Part shown: piece after piece, positions 1 through 8,611 of the stretch | How the letters are laid out: every line of letters begins with the position of its first letter | Position numbering within the stretch: position 1 is the first letter of the stretch | Assembly (NCBI GenBank): GCA_049969495.1 | Contig: JBMFOT010000003.1 | Coordinates: 1-64,000, forward strand | DNA length: 64,000 nucleotides | Origin: HRBIN16 sp049969495 | GTDB taxonomy: Bacteria; Armatimonadota; HRBIN16 | Reading direction: 5' to 3' | Notes under the pieces: model-generated | Told to the model about the DNA's origin: nothing | The model's database searches: none | Seen by the model: the letters and a program-made list of their open reading frames with translations, nothing else | Made by a program: the position numbers and the translations under genes

Positions 1-480
1 ATCAAGGGCGCAGCGTCTTCGGAACAGCGCGAACAGGGCTTCCGCGAAGGCATCAAAAAGTGCCCGGGTGTCACGTTGGGACCGGTGTTGTATTCGCAGA
101 GCCAAGTGGAGCGTGCTATGCAGGTCACCGAGGACATGCTCACTGCCAATCCCGACCTGGTAGGCATCTTCGCGGCGAACGAGCCGGGCGCGGTGGGCGC
201 AGCAACGGTGCTGGAGCAGCGCAAGCTGGCAGGCAAGGTGAAACTGGTGGCTTTTGACGCGGCGCAGCCGGAGATCGACGCCCTGAAACGGGGCACAATT
301 CAGGCGTTGATTGTGCAGAACCCCTTCAAGATGGGCTACGAGGGTGTGAAACTGGCGGTGAAAGCCATCAAGGGCGACCGCGCCAGCATTCCCAAGCGCG
401 TAGACACGGGCGTCACCGTCGTCACGAAGGAGAACCTCGATACTCCCGAGGTACAGGAGCTGCTGCAGGAGAGAAAGTAA
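1..480 (+). CDS. Periplasmic sugar-binding protein of an ABC transporter (3' part)
   Basis: The frame is open from the first base, so this is the C-terminal 159 residues of a longer protein whose signal peptide and first lobe lie outside the window. The segment reads like the second lobe of ribose/galactose-type (RbsB-like) periplasmic binding proteins: a GIFAANEPGAVGA stretch, then VAFDAAQPEIDALKRG and a glutamine-rich IQALIVQNPF strand followed by a GYEGVKLAVKAI helix. Such proteins capture a sugar outside the membrane and pass it to an ABC permease. The transporter genes are presumably upstream. The family is clear; the exact sugar is not. Confidence 0.82.
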   Translation: MKGAASSEQREQGFREGIKKCPGVTLGPVLYSQSQVERAMQVTEDMLTANPDLVGIFAANEPGAVGAATVLEQRKLAGKVKLVAFDAAQPEIDALKRGTIQALIVQNPFKMGYEGVKLAVKAIKGDRASIPKRVDTGVTVVTKENLDTPEVQELLQERK

Positions 481-499
481 GCGTCGCGGAAGGGGTGGT

Positions 500-1738
500 T
501 TGCTGAGACCGTTGGGATATTCGTCACAAATGGTCACTTTAGAGCGTATCGAAGAGGCGAGGCGGGCAGCGCAGGGAATAGTGCAACACACCCCTCTGTT
601 TCCCGCCCGGATGTTGAGCGAGCTGGCAGGCGTGCCGGTGTGGCTAAAGGTGGAGAGCTTCCAGCGCACCGGTTCGTTCAAGATTCGCGGAGCGTACGAA
701 TGCTTGCGTCGCATGCCTGCGGAAGTGCGTGCGCGAGGGGTGGTTACCGGTTCGGCGGGCAACCACGCACAGGGGCTTGCGCTGGCAGCGAAGACCTTCG
801 GCATACCGGCAACCATCTTTATGCCGGTGTTTGGCTCCATCGCCAAGATGCAGGCGGCGAAGGCGTACGGCGCTACCGTGATTCTGCAGGGCGAGGGCTT
901 TGCAGAGGCGGTGGAATCGGCACAGCGATTCGCGCAGGAGACGGGTGCAACCTACGTGCCCGCCTACGACCACGACGACATCATCTGTGGACAGGGTACC
1001 TGCGGGCTGGAAATCCTGGACGACCTGCCCGAAGTGGAGCAGATTATCGTGCCTGTTGGGGGCGGCGGGCTATTCGCGGGCATCGCGGCGGCGGTGAGGG
1101 CGCGGAATCCCAAAGTGTCGTTGATAGGGGTGCAATCGGAAGGCGCAGATACTGCCGTGCGCTCATGGCAGGAGGGCAGACTGGTGGAGCCTTCTCCCGT
1201 GCGCTACACCCTCGCCGACGGTATCGCGGTGAAGTCGCCATCCGAACGCACCTTCGAGTACATCCGCCGCTACGCCGATGAGATGGTTACCGTAGACGAC
1301 CGAAGCATCGCGCGGGCGGTGCTGTGGTTGCTGGAGCGCAAAAAGATTGTCGCGGAGGGCGCGGGGGCAGCAGGCGTGGCAGCAGTGCAGAGCGGAAAGG
1401 TGCGCCTGCGCGGGGCGACGGTGATCGTGGTCTCCGGCGGCAACATCGACGCCAAAACCCTTTCTGACCTGATTGAGCGCGAGATGCTTCACGCCAACCG
1501 CTATTATCACTTTTTCACCGCCGTGCCCGACCGACCAGGCGGTCTGGCAGCGCTGCTTCAACTGGTCGCGCAGGCGCAGGGTAACATCATGAGCGTCAAC
1601 CACAATCGTATTCATCCCTCTATCCCTCACGGCTGGACAGGGGTGGAACTGCTGGTGGAAGTGCGCGACGCCGAGCATATTGCGCAAATAGAGGGGTTGC
1701 TGCGGGAAAACGGTTACGAAGCGAGGGTGCTGGAGTGA
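500..1738 (+). CDS. ilvA: Threonine ammonia-lyase (threonine dehydratase) with ACT domain
   Basis: PLP enzyme that deaminates threonine to 2-oxobutanoate, the first step towards isoleucine. The PLP lysine sits in SFKIRGAYE (Lys61), the substrate loop is SAGNHAQG (about residues 85-92), and the phosphate-binding glycine loop is PVGGGGLFAG (about 185-194). A C-terminal ACT domain starts near residue 335 (HFFTAVPDRPGGLAALL), as in the roughly 400-aa ACT-containing branch of the family. Start: TTG at 500 has a purine-rich AAGGGGTGG a few bases upstream; ATG at 530 is possible but lacks a visible RBS. It runs two bases short of the next gene and may be co-transcribed with it. Confidence 0.92.
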   Translation: MLRPLGYSSQMVTLERIEEARRAAQGIVQHTPLFPARMLSELAGVPVWLKVESFQRTGSFKIRGAYECLRRMPAEVRARGVVTGSAGNHAQGLALAAKTFGIPATIFMPVFGSIAKMQAAKAYGATVILQGEGFAEAVESAQRFAQETGATYVPAYDHDDIICGQGTCGLEILDDLPEVEQIIVPVGGGGLFAGIAAAVRARNPKVSLIGVQSEGADTAVRSWQEGRLVEPSPVRYTLADGIAVKSPSERTFEYIRRYADEMVTVDDRSIARAVLWLLERKKIVAEGAGAAGVAAVQSGKVRLRGATVIVVSGGNIDAKTLSDLIEREMLHANRYYHFFTAVPDRPGGLAALLQLVAQAQGNIMSVNHNRIHPSIPHGWTGVELLVEVRDAEHIAQIEGLLRENGYEARVLE

Positions 1739-1739
1739 A

Positions 1740-2543
1740 ATGAGCCGACGGTACTTGAGGCTGATCGGGATAGCCTGTCTCCTCGCTCTGTTCGCACACT
1801 CCGCATCAGCGCAGACATGGCTTGTACGCCAGCGAGGTACGGTGCTGGAAATCGCGTATGGCAGCGATTCCCACTTCCCTCAATATGCCGCCCTGCATCT
1901 GGACAGCGGCTATTTTCGAACGGTGTATTCCCCTCAATCAGGATGGGGGACCTCGGTGATTCTGATGCCTGCGTTCTGGTCAGGGGGCAGGTACTATCAG
2001 GGCGCGCCGGTGACCACCAGTTGGCGCACCGAAGGCAGCGACCTGCTTCTGCTTATCTCGGGAACTATCGCCAGCCTGCGGGTATCGCTGGAGGTGCGGT
2101 TGTCTCCGCCTGTACAGAACGGCTTTATTGCACGGGTAAGGACGCTAAGTGTCACCGGTAACATCACGCTGGATAACCGTCCGGGTGAGGCGTTCAAGCC
2201 GGTAATGCTCTCTTCGATGCATGTTTCGGCAACGCAGTGGGATACACGCGCGGCGTATATAGAAGGACGCATCTACAACCTGCCGTCCAGCGGCTGGGTG
2301 ATTTATCCGGCAAAGAGCGCAAGCCGCTTCGGGCTGATTGGTGGCACTTCCAGCTGGAAAACCAACGCGCCAACAATGGAGGTGGTGCTCAGGCAACCGA
2401 AGCCGTTGCAGGTCACAGGCTGGGTAACTTACAGCACCAATCCCAACGATGACAACGTGGGCTTCTGGGCGGCATCCTCGCAAGTGCTGCGCCAGTGGCA
2501 GTACACACTCCGCGCGACAGTAACCCATCCTATAGGGCGCTAG
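1740..2543 (+). CDS. Secreted protein of unknown function
   Basis: 267 residues. A basic start, a hydrophobic core (LIGIACLLALFAHSASA) and an Ala-x-Ala site near residue 25 make a typical Sec signal peptide. The mature part is rich in alternating hydrophobic and polar residues, aromatics, Gly and Ser, as expected for a beta-sandwich, and has no cysteine. No catalytic motif or family was recognised. It begins one base after the ilvA stop and is probably in the same transcript, although no functional link is evident. It could be an envelope or carbohydrate-associated protein. Confidence 0.72.
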   Translation: MSRRYLRLIGIACLLALFAHSASAQTWLVRQRGTVLEIAYGSDSHFPQYAALHLDSGYFRTVYSPQSGWGTSVILMPAFWSGGRYYQGAPVTTSWRTEGSDLLLLISGTIASLRVSLEVRLSPPVQNGFIARVRTLSVTGNITLDNRPGEAFKPVMLSSMHVSATQWDTRAAYIEGRIYNLPSSGWVIYPAKSASRFGLIGGTSSWKTNAPTMEVVLRQPKPLQVTGWVTYSTNPNDDNVGFWAASSQVLRQWQYTLRATVTHPIGR

Positions 2544-2572
2544 TCTAAACCAAACAATACTCTTACGCGCCG

Positions 2573-4636
2573 TCAGCCTTTGTGCATCGCCTGTAGGCGC
2601 CAACGAGGTGCCTGTAGGTTGGCATCTCGCATCATCCGAATCAGTTCCCACTTGGGGCGGTCGGTGAACTCCACGATGCCATGGGAGGAATGCTCGCCCC
2701 AAAAGAGCTTCTTTCCCTTACCGGGTCCCCTTCCTGTCAGCGGCTGGTCGCGATACTGGAACCACAGTCCCCCCACACACAAGGGATGCTGGGCGGCATC
2801 GCGCACCCAGCGGGTGTACCATTCGCCTGCCTCGCGTTCGTCTTTTGCCGAACAGCCCATGAACACGCCGTAGCCACGTCGCCCATCTTCCCAAGTAGCG
2901 AAGGCAAACTCGCCGCACAATACCGGCTTCCGCGTTCGTTGCAGTAGGCGGGCTATCCCTTCAGGCGCGAAGAAGAGGTGGTAGTAGTCGTATCCCAGCA
3001 CGTCACAGTGGCGCTCCAGCACGAACCAGTCCTGCTCGCTATCCCACGCATACGGGTATATCCACGAACCGAAGTAGAGGTGATTGGGGTCTATGCGTTT
3101 GATCGTTTGATACAGCCACGCGTGATACCTGTCCAAATAGAACAAACGCATGCTCTCCACATCGTCATCTGGGGCAGCAGTGATGGACGCTCGGCAGATG
3201 GCTTCCAAAACGCGGGTAGATAGTTTCCATGCTTCCGCAAGTCGTTGTACATCGCCATTGTACTTGCTGTGCAGTAGATGTTGTATCATTGCCCGCTTGG
3301 CTGCAGAAGCAGCGGCAGTAGCAAGGATGTGGCGCACCTCTCTGCGACGGATTATCTCGCTCTCCTCGTTGCCGACTGACCATCCGACGATCCACCTGCT
3401 TTGCATATAGGGGGTCATCTGCGTGCGCAGATGCCTTTCGAATTGGCTCGTCACCTCGGGGTCGAAGATATCAGGATGCTCCGCCAGGTTTGGTACTCCA
3501 CTGCGGTTCAACCCGTGGAAGTAGGGCGTCTCCGGCACGTAACCCCATTTGCCGACCCCTGCAAAAGCCCACGTGCGCAGCCGCCGTCGCGCCAGGTCGA
3601 GAGCGGTCTGTCGCCACTCCTTGCCAAAGCGTCGCATCAGGTTCACCGCGTGCAAGCTCACATAGCGTGTGCCCTGCCCCTCGCCCCAGGCATCTGTTGT
3701 CCAGACGATGGCGTACTCGCCCTCCGGTGGGGGGAGCCACTCGAATAACTCTTCGCGCTCCGACACGGGCGTGTACTCCCACACGTCGGAGGGCACAGAA
3801 CAGACCCCCATGTAGAAGCAGGGGTTGCCTTCAGGCGTCACCAGCCACCAGTATCCATCACGCTGTTGCACATGGTAGAACCCCGTACGTTCTCCACGCC
3901 AGCCTGCCCGCCGGTATCCGCCATACTGGTCAAAGTCGGTGGAAATGCCCCAGCGTGACAGGATACGTTGTTCCTCTTGCCACTGGCGTCGCAGGTCCTC
4001 GTCATTGCGCACTTTGTGGGGAAAGTGTGCGTATCGGCACTGACCGTAGCGATCGATGTAGGGGACGTGTGGACGCCAGTCGGGGATGAGGCGCAGTTCG
4101 AAAGAGACCTCGATGACCAGAGGTAACGATGGGGTGAAATCCACTGTGTGGATAGCCCATTGCCCTTCTAGCCCCCAGAAGTGAAGAGGGTTAAAGAGCA
4201 ACAGAGGTTCACTCAGGCGCAGGCGCGGACCTCCAACGGGGTAACTTGTGGTGCGCCCTCCGCTGCTCAGTCGCACCTCACAGGGGGCAATGTGGTAATC
4301 CGTCTCCCCACTTGCCCAGTCGGGCACTTGGCCTACCACTAGCTTGCCTTCTGCTGCTGCAAAGCCGCCCTGTTTGCGGTCAACCAGTTTGCCGTCCAAC
4401 CACAGGCTTGCTACATCGGGCTGGATCTCCGCCCGCACATGGTAACGCATTCCTATCTGCCAATTCACCTGGGGTGATAGGAACCGCCACTCGCGCCCGT
4501 CCGCAACGCCCAGCGCAATGCGTAACGTGCTTAACCGACACACAGGCTCCGGTGTTTCGTTCTCGAAGCTCAGGTAGAAGCCGACGCGTTCCTGCCAGTT
4601 GTATTGAGCCGCGAAGTAGTATCTGTGTTGTGCCAT
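2573..4636 (-). CDS. Clan-A glycoside hydrolase-like protein (agarase/beta-galactosidase type fold)
   Basis: About 687 residues from ATG 4636, chosen because MAQHRYYFAAQ is preceded by GGTGG at a good distance; the frame stays open a further 37 codons upstream. Residues 1-190 look like a beta-sandwich with laminin-G-like repeats. The rest resembles a (beta/alpha)8 barrel, entered by WWLVTPEGNPCFYMGV. GWSVGNEESE supplies the Asn-Glu pair of a clan-A acid/base and VLCGEFAFATW a candidate nucleophile Glu. No signal peptide is visible, so it may act inside the cell or use another export route. The substrate cannot be told from sequence. It diverges from the sigma-28-controlled gene at 4727. Confidence 0.68.
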   Translation of the reverse strand: MAQHRYYFAAQYNWQERVGFYLSFENETPEPVCRLSTLRIALGVADGREWRFLSPQVNWQIGMRYHVRAEIQPDVASLWLDGKLVDRKQGGFAAAEGKLVVGQVPDWASGETDYHIAPCEVRLSSGGRTTSYPVGGPRLRLSEPLLLFNPLHFWGLEGQWAIHTVDFTPSLPLVIEVSFELRLIPDWRPHVPYIDRYGQCRYAHFPHKVRNDEDLRRQWQEEQRILSRWGISTDFDQYGGYRRAGWRGERTGFYHVQQRDGYWWLVTPEGNPCFYMGVCSVPSDVWEYTPVSEREELFEWLPPPEGEYAIVWTTDAWGEGQGTRYVSLHAVNLMRRFGKEWRQTALDLARRRLRTWAFAGVGKWGYVPETPYFHGLNRSGVPNLAEHPDIFDPEVTSQFERHLRTQMTPYMQSRWIVGWSVGNEESEIIRRREVRHILATAAASAAKRAMIQHLLHSKYNGDVQRLAEAWKLSTRVLEAICRASITAAPDDDVESMRLFYLDRYHAWLYQTIKRIDPNHLYFGSWIYPYAWDSEQDWFVLERHCDVLGYDYYHLFFAPEGIARLLQRTRKPVLCGEFAFATWEDGRRGYGVFMGCSAKDEREAGEWYTRWVRDAAQHPLCVGGLWFQYRDQPLTGRGPGKGKKLFWGEHSSHGIVEFTDRPKWELIRMMRDANLQAPRWRLQAMHKG

Positions 4637-4676
4637 GATGTCCACCGAAGCCCGTACTTTTACGGATGGTATTCTA

Positions 4677-4704
4677 TACAACAGATTCGCTTTCCTGCCG
4701 ATAA
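4677..4704 (+). promoter_or_regulatory. Candidate sigma-28 (FliA/SigD) flagellar promoter
   Basis: TACA at 4677-4680, 16 bases, then GCCGATAA at 4697-4704. GCCGATAA is the textbook sigma-28 -10 element and TAAA the core of its -35. The same layout, with a perfect TAAA and the same 16-base spacer, lies upstream of the flgF operon at 29495-29522. The element is 22 bases upstream of the ATG at 4727. Confidence 0.6.
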
Positions 4705-4726
4705 TGAACGTGAGGAGGTCGGTGGT

Positions 4727-5152
4727 ATGGCGTACCCAGCGCAGCATATCGAGATAACGGGAATTGACATCAACAGCGTGGAGAAAGATTCATCCTTCGC
4801 GACCGCGTACGCCTTCTACATGCAGCTGTCCGAAACACCGAACGAGGCGTGGACGCTGGCTTTCTCGGAGGAATGGAAGGCGATCGTCGCGGCACGGAAG
4901 CTCCAGCTGGACGTAGTGGGCGACCGCCTGCGCTGTATCGTTTCCGAAGGGGACGATTTGCGTCGTGTGATTCAGTTTGCCCATGAGTTCGTAGCACGGA
5001 TCAACCAGCGTGTACCGCACTATTGCGCCCAGCTGGAGGAGCGCGAGCGGCGCGAAGAGGCATATCGGCGTGAAGTGAAAGAGCGTATCGCCCAGATTCG
5101 TGCGCGGCTACAGGCGATTGCTGACGAGTTCGGGCAAAGGCAGGCTGCGTGA
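4727..5152 (+). CDS. Unknown 141-aa protein, first gene of the fliD transcript
   Basis: Start ATG 4727 with a strong GAGGAGGT seven bases upstream. No family was recognised. Residues 1-85 are mixed and contain a regular ITGIDI strand, which looks like a small globular domain. From about residue 86 the chain is strongly charged and helical (LEERERREEAYRREVKERIAQIRARLQ), suggesting a coiled coil. It sits 34 bases ahead of fliD behind a sigma-28-type promoter. A flagellar role, such as a late assembly factor, chaperone or regulator, is therefore inferred from context only. Confidence 0.78.
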   Translation: MAYPAQHIEITGIDINSVEKDSSFATAYAFYMQLSETPNEAWTLAFSEEWKAIVAARKLQLDVVGDRLRCIVSEGDDLRRVIQFAHEFVARINQRVPHYCAQLEERERREEAYRREVKERIAQIRARLQAIADEFGQRQAA

Positions 5153-5186
5153 TGGCGCGTCATCATGATGAAGACGAAAGGACGGT

Positions 5187-7472
5187 GTGGACGCCTTGAG
5201 CACGAGCGGTATCAACTTTTCCGGTCTTGTCTCGGGTATGGATACCGAGGCGCTCATCCAGCAGATTATCCAGGTGGAAAGCCGACGAAAGGCCATCTGG
5301 TCTACACAACAGTCCCAGCTCACCCAGCGTCTTAGCGGCTTACAGGCGCTGCAGACGCAACTGCTGGGTTTCCAATCGGCTATTTCGCGAGTAACCATGC
5401 AAACCGCGTTCAAGGTCGCCTCCGCAACCAGCAGCGCGGAAAGCGTAGCGCGCGTCACCGCTACCGCCGACGCCATTCCGGGCACCTATCTGCTGGAAGT
5501 CTCCCAGCTCGCCACCAACCACAAAATCGGCACTGCCGCACAATCTTCCGCCGATAACGCGCTGGGGCTGAGCGGCTCTTTTATCGTGAACGGTAAGCAG
5601 GTGACTGTAGTGTCCAGTGATAACCTGCGCGATATCGCTGCCCGCATCAACGATGCCAAAGCGGGTGTCACCGCCTCGGTGCTCAGCGTGAGTAGTAGCG
5701 AGTACTATCTGGTTCTCACCGCGCAGAACTCCGGCGCGGTCAACGCGATTAGCCTCAATGACCTGGGAAGCGACAATGTTCTGCAGTCACTGGGGCTGGT
5801 GACGGGAACGGTCAGCATGAAGAACCCCGTCACCAACGGCGCGCAGTCCGATAAATTCGCCGATACCAGCACCGCCGTTGGCACGCTGTTGAACCTGAAC
5901 GGCGCACCGTCGGGAACCGTCCAGATTAACGGGGTGAATATCGCCATTGACCTCAGCACGGATTCGCTGAACTCCCTTGTCACCAAAATCAACAATGCTG
6001 GGGCAGGGGTTACCGCTTCGGTGGTGACAGTTAGCGAGAACGGCACCACGCGCTACCGCCTGCAAATTACCGGTGCCAGTACACCCACGTTTACCGACGA
6101 CAAACACATTCTGGAGACACTGGGCATTCTGAAGGCGGGTTATGGCAACGAACTGGTGCAGGCGAAGGATGCGCAGTTTAAGATCGACAACATGAGCCTG
6201 ACCAGCAGTAGCAACACATTGACGAACGTTATTCAGGGCGCAACCATCACGCTGTTAGATGCGGATGCGACCAACCCGAAGAAAACCACCATCACCATTA
6301 CCCGCGATACGGGGAGTATCAAAGAGGCTATCAAGGGGCTTGTTCAGGCGTATAACGACACCATAGACCTGATTAAGAAATATGACTACTTTGACACCGA
6401 GACCTATGAGACAGGACCGTTATTCGGGAACGCTACCGTCAACGCGCTCACAGCGGATTTGATGGCACTTGTGTCCGATACGGTAGCGGGCGCGCCGTCC
6501 GACATGAGTATGCTTGCCCAGGTAGGCATTACTCTGGACCCTACGGGTTCGGGCAAGCTGGTGCTGAAGGAGTCGGATCTGGATAACGCGCTCAATAACC
6601 GGCTTGGCGATGTAGAGAGGCTGTTCCGTGTGATGGGTTCTACCAGCGACCCGCGTCTAACCTACGTGATAGCCACCAGCAAGACCAAAGCCACCGGCGT
6701 ACCGTTAACGGTAAACATCACCCAGGCGGCGACGCAGGCGCAGGCGATGGCATCGGTAGCGCAAACCCAAGCCAGTACCACGACGGAAAGGCTAACCTTC
6801 AACGGCACGTTGTTTGGCAACAGGGAGTACTCTATCACCCTGAACGCCGGCAACACCATCGATGATACCATCGCCCAGATTAACGCCGATGCGACCCTGT
6901 CGCGCTACCTGGTGGCATCCAAGGATGGCAGTGGGCGGCTGGTATTGACCTCGAAGCAGTACGGTTCCAAAGCGGCGTTTACCGTCGTCAGCGACCAGGC
7001 TGCTGCGAACAATAACAGCGGTATCGGCAATACTACTGTCTCCGCTCAGGGACAGGACGTAGCAGGTACCATCAACGGCGAACCCGCCACCGGCGATGGG
7101 CAGTTTCTGACGGGCAACTCCGGCAACGCCACTACCGATGGATTGCAGATACGGGTCACCGCCACCACGACGGGTGTTATCGGCACGGTGACGGTCACGC
7201 GCGGCATCGCCGACCAGATTTTCCAGATGATACAGCGGTTTACCGATTCGATTAACGGCGCCTTGACAGAGGAGACCAAAACGATACAGCAGCAGATGGA
7301 CGAGATTAAGCAACGCATCTCGGCGTTTGACGAGGCGATGCAGCGCAGGGCGCAGGACCTGCGTGCTCAGTTCACACGGATGGAAACCGCTTTGAACAAA
7401 ATGCGCAGTGAGGCGCAACGGCTTACGGCTATCATGGGACAACCTAGCTTACTGAGCAATCTGGGCGCATAG
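5187..7472 (+). CDS. fliD: Flagellar filament cap protein FliD (HAP2)
   Basis: 761 residues; FliD forms the cap at the filament tip that folds arriving flagellin. The N-terminus has the family signature GINFSGLVSGMDTEALIQQI (residues 8-27), followed by a coiled coil. The C-terminal 100 residues are again coiled coil (QQMDEIKQRISAFDEAMQRR). The middle is long and rich in Thr, Asn, Val and Ala, typical of the surface-exposed variable domains, so it is larger than the 450-480 residues of enteric FliD. GTG start at 5187 with AAAGGA upstream. fliS and a FliT-like gene follow, the usual order. Confidence 0.93.
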   Translation: MDALSTSGINFSGLVSGMDTEALIQQIIQVESRRKAIWSTQQSQLTQRLSGLQALQTQLLGFQSAISRVTMQTAFKVASATSSAESVARVTATADAIPGTYLLEVSQLATNHKIGTAAQSSADNALGLSGSFIVNGKQVTVVSSDNLRDIAARINDAKAGVTASVLSVSSSEYYLVLTAQNSGAVNAISLNDLGSDNVLQSLGLVTGTVSMKNPVTNGAQSDKFADTSTAVGTLLNLNGAPSGTVQINGVNIAIDLSTDSLNSLVTKINNAGAGVTASVVTVSENGTTRYRLQITGASTPTFTDDKHILETLGILKAGYGNELVQAKDAQFKIDNMSLTSSSNTLTNVIQGATITLLDADATNPKKTTITITRDTGSIKEAIKGLVQAYNDTIDLIKKYDYFDTETYETGPLFGNATVNALTADLMALVSDTVAGAPSDMSMLAQVGITLDPTGSGKLVLKESDLDNALNNRLGDVERLFRVMGSTSDPRLTYVIATSKTKATGVPLTVNITQAATQAQAMASVAQTQASTTTERLTFNGTLFGNREYSITLNAGNTIDDTIAQINADATLSRYLVASKDGSGRLVLTSKQYGSKAAFTVVSDQAAANNNSGIGNTTVSAQGQDVAGTINGEPATGDGQFLTGNSGNATTDGLQIRVTATTTGVIGTVTVTRGIADQIFQMIQRFTDSINGALTEETKTIQQQMDEIKQRISAFDEAMQRRAQDLRAQFTRMETALNKMRSEAQRLTAIMGQPSLLSNLGA

Positions 7473-7490
7473 AGAGAGGGTAAAGCAACT

Positions 7491-7919
7491 ATGGCGTTGA
7501 CAAGCCCGTATGATGTGTATCAGCGTACGCAGGTGGATACCGCTTCGCCTGCCAGGCTGGTGGTGATGCTGTACGATGGGGCTATCCGTTTTCTCAGGCA
7601 GGGACAAACTGCCATGCAACAAGGCGACCGCGAGAAGCAAAACCACTACCTCGTCCGTGCACAGCGTATCATTACAGAGCTGGCAAGTTCGCTGGACATG
7701 GAAGCAGGCGGGGACATCGCGGCGAACCTGATGGCGCTGTACCAGTTCATGCATGAGCAGCTGGTGCTGGCGAACCTGCAGGACGATGTGGATAAGGTGC
7801 AGAAGGTGCGCGAAATGCTGGAGAGCCTGCGCGAAGCGTGGGCGCAGGTGGAAATCGCTGTGCGAGAGCCGTCCAGCACCGTAGTAGCGTCAGGAGCGGA
7901 GGTGCTCCATGCTGCCTGA
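7491..7919 (+). CDS. fliS: Flagellin export chaperone FliS
   Basis: 142 residues, the usual family length. The N-terminus (YDVYQRTQVDTASPARLVVMLYDGAIRFLRQ) is the FliS signature: the motif after the Tyr-rich start, then the LxxMLYDGAIRFL helix. FliS binds the C-terminus of flagellin in the cytoplasm and prevents premature polymerisation; in FliW/CsrA systems it also competes for flagellin. It follows fliD by 18 bases and overlaps the next gene by 11 bases, so the three are probably translationally linked. Confidence 0.93.
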   Translation: MALTSPYDVYQRTQVDTASPARLVVMLYDGAIRFLRQGQTAMQQGDREKQNHYLVRAQRIITELASSLDMEAGGDIAANLMALYQFMHEQLVLANLQDDVDKVQKVREMLESLREAWAQVEIAVREPSSTVVASGAEVLHAA

Positions 7920-8274
7920 AGAGGACGGCTACTGGCAGAAATGGCTGGCAAAGCACGGCGAGCGCATCAGGGTGCTTTGCGCTCTGCAGGAGAGCGCCAT
8001 TCGCCAGCAGGATTGGGACACCCTGCATCAGGTCACGCTGGAAAAAGAACAGATTCTGGAATCGCTGTGGCAGTGTCCTCCGGCACAGCTCCCCCCTGAG
8101 GCGCTGGCGTTTGTGCAGGAGCTGTGGCACATCAACCAGCAGTTGCAGCGGATGATGGAGGAGTGCATGTCCGCCTTACAGGCAGAGCTGGCGCACCACC
8201 ATCGCACTCGCGACATGTTACAACGCTACTACGCAAACGCCTCGCCCGGCAGTATGGAAGACCGCGCCGCGTAG
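7909..8274 (+). CDS. FliT-like flagellar chaperone
   Basis: 121 residues, almost entirely helical and charged (QDWDTLHQVTLEKEQILESLW; LWHINQQLQRMMEECM). Position right after fliS, the 11-base overlap, small size and helical make-up match FliT-type proteins, which hold FliD before export. Primary sequence in this family is poorly conserved, so the name rests mainly on context; an FlgN-like or other export chaperone is the alternative. A GGAGGTG upstream of ATG 7909 supports the start. Confidence 0.66.
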   Translation: MLPEEDGYWQKWLAKHGERIRVLCALQESAIRQQDWDTLHQVTLEKEQILESLWQCPPAQLPPEALAFVQELWHINQQLQRMMEECMSALQAELAHHHRTRDMLQRYYANASPGSMEDRAA

Positions 8275-8282
8275 TGGTTCGG

Positions 8283-8362
8283 CTCGGCTGGGTAGTGTTC
8301 GCGGCTAAAGCCGCTCGCTTACAAACCAAACCCTTCGCCCCGCCCGCCCCCGCAAGCGGGGG
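8283..8362. repeat. Intergenic palindromic repeat block
   Basis: The 337-base gap between the flagellar genes and fabI begins with GCGGCTAAAGCCGC (a near-perfect palindrome) and GCTCGCTTAC, followed by CCCCCGC AA GCGGGGG at 8347-8362. I recognise motifs of this kind as recurring intergenic repeats in related metagenomic genomes. The second hairpin resembles the one at 43748. It may also help end the fliT transcript. From 8400 to 8611 I see no gene; GGAGGT at 8596 is the fabI RBS. Confidence 0.45.
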
Positions 8363-8611
8363 AACATCAACCGATACCTCCAGCCTTTGCCCAGCCTGAA
8401 CAGTTTGCCTCTCACGTGGTTTTTCTGTCATCATTATACTTCTACCCCCCCGTTGTCAAGTGTCTGAAACGAAGAAAAGACTTTAGCTGTGAAAACACCG
8501 CGCTTTTCGAGAGCATTTATGCACGCCATCGCTTTCCCTCATGCAGGGAGACATCCTGCTCCCATCGAACAAAGAGCACGTGTCAACACAGAAGTGGAGG
8601 TCAGTTATCCC

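Noticed and set aside
23..257. Alternative frames in the first 500 bases
   Set aside because: The binding-protein frame is continuous from base 1 and matches the family; the others are shadows.
8433..8459. TTGACA and TATAAT on the minus strand downstream of fliT
   Set aside because: The spacer is only 15 bases and no gene or terminator follows leftward, so it is more likely chance or a dead promoter.
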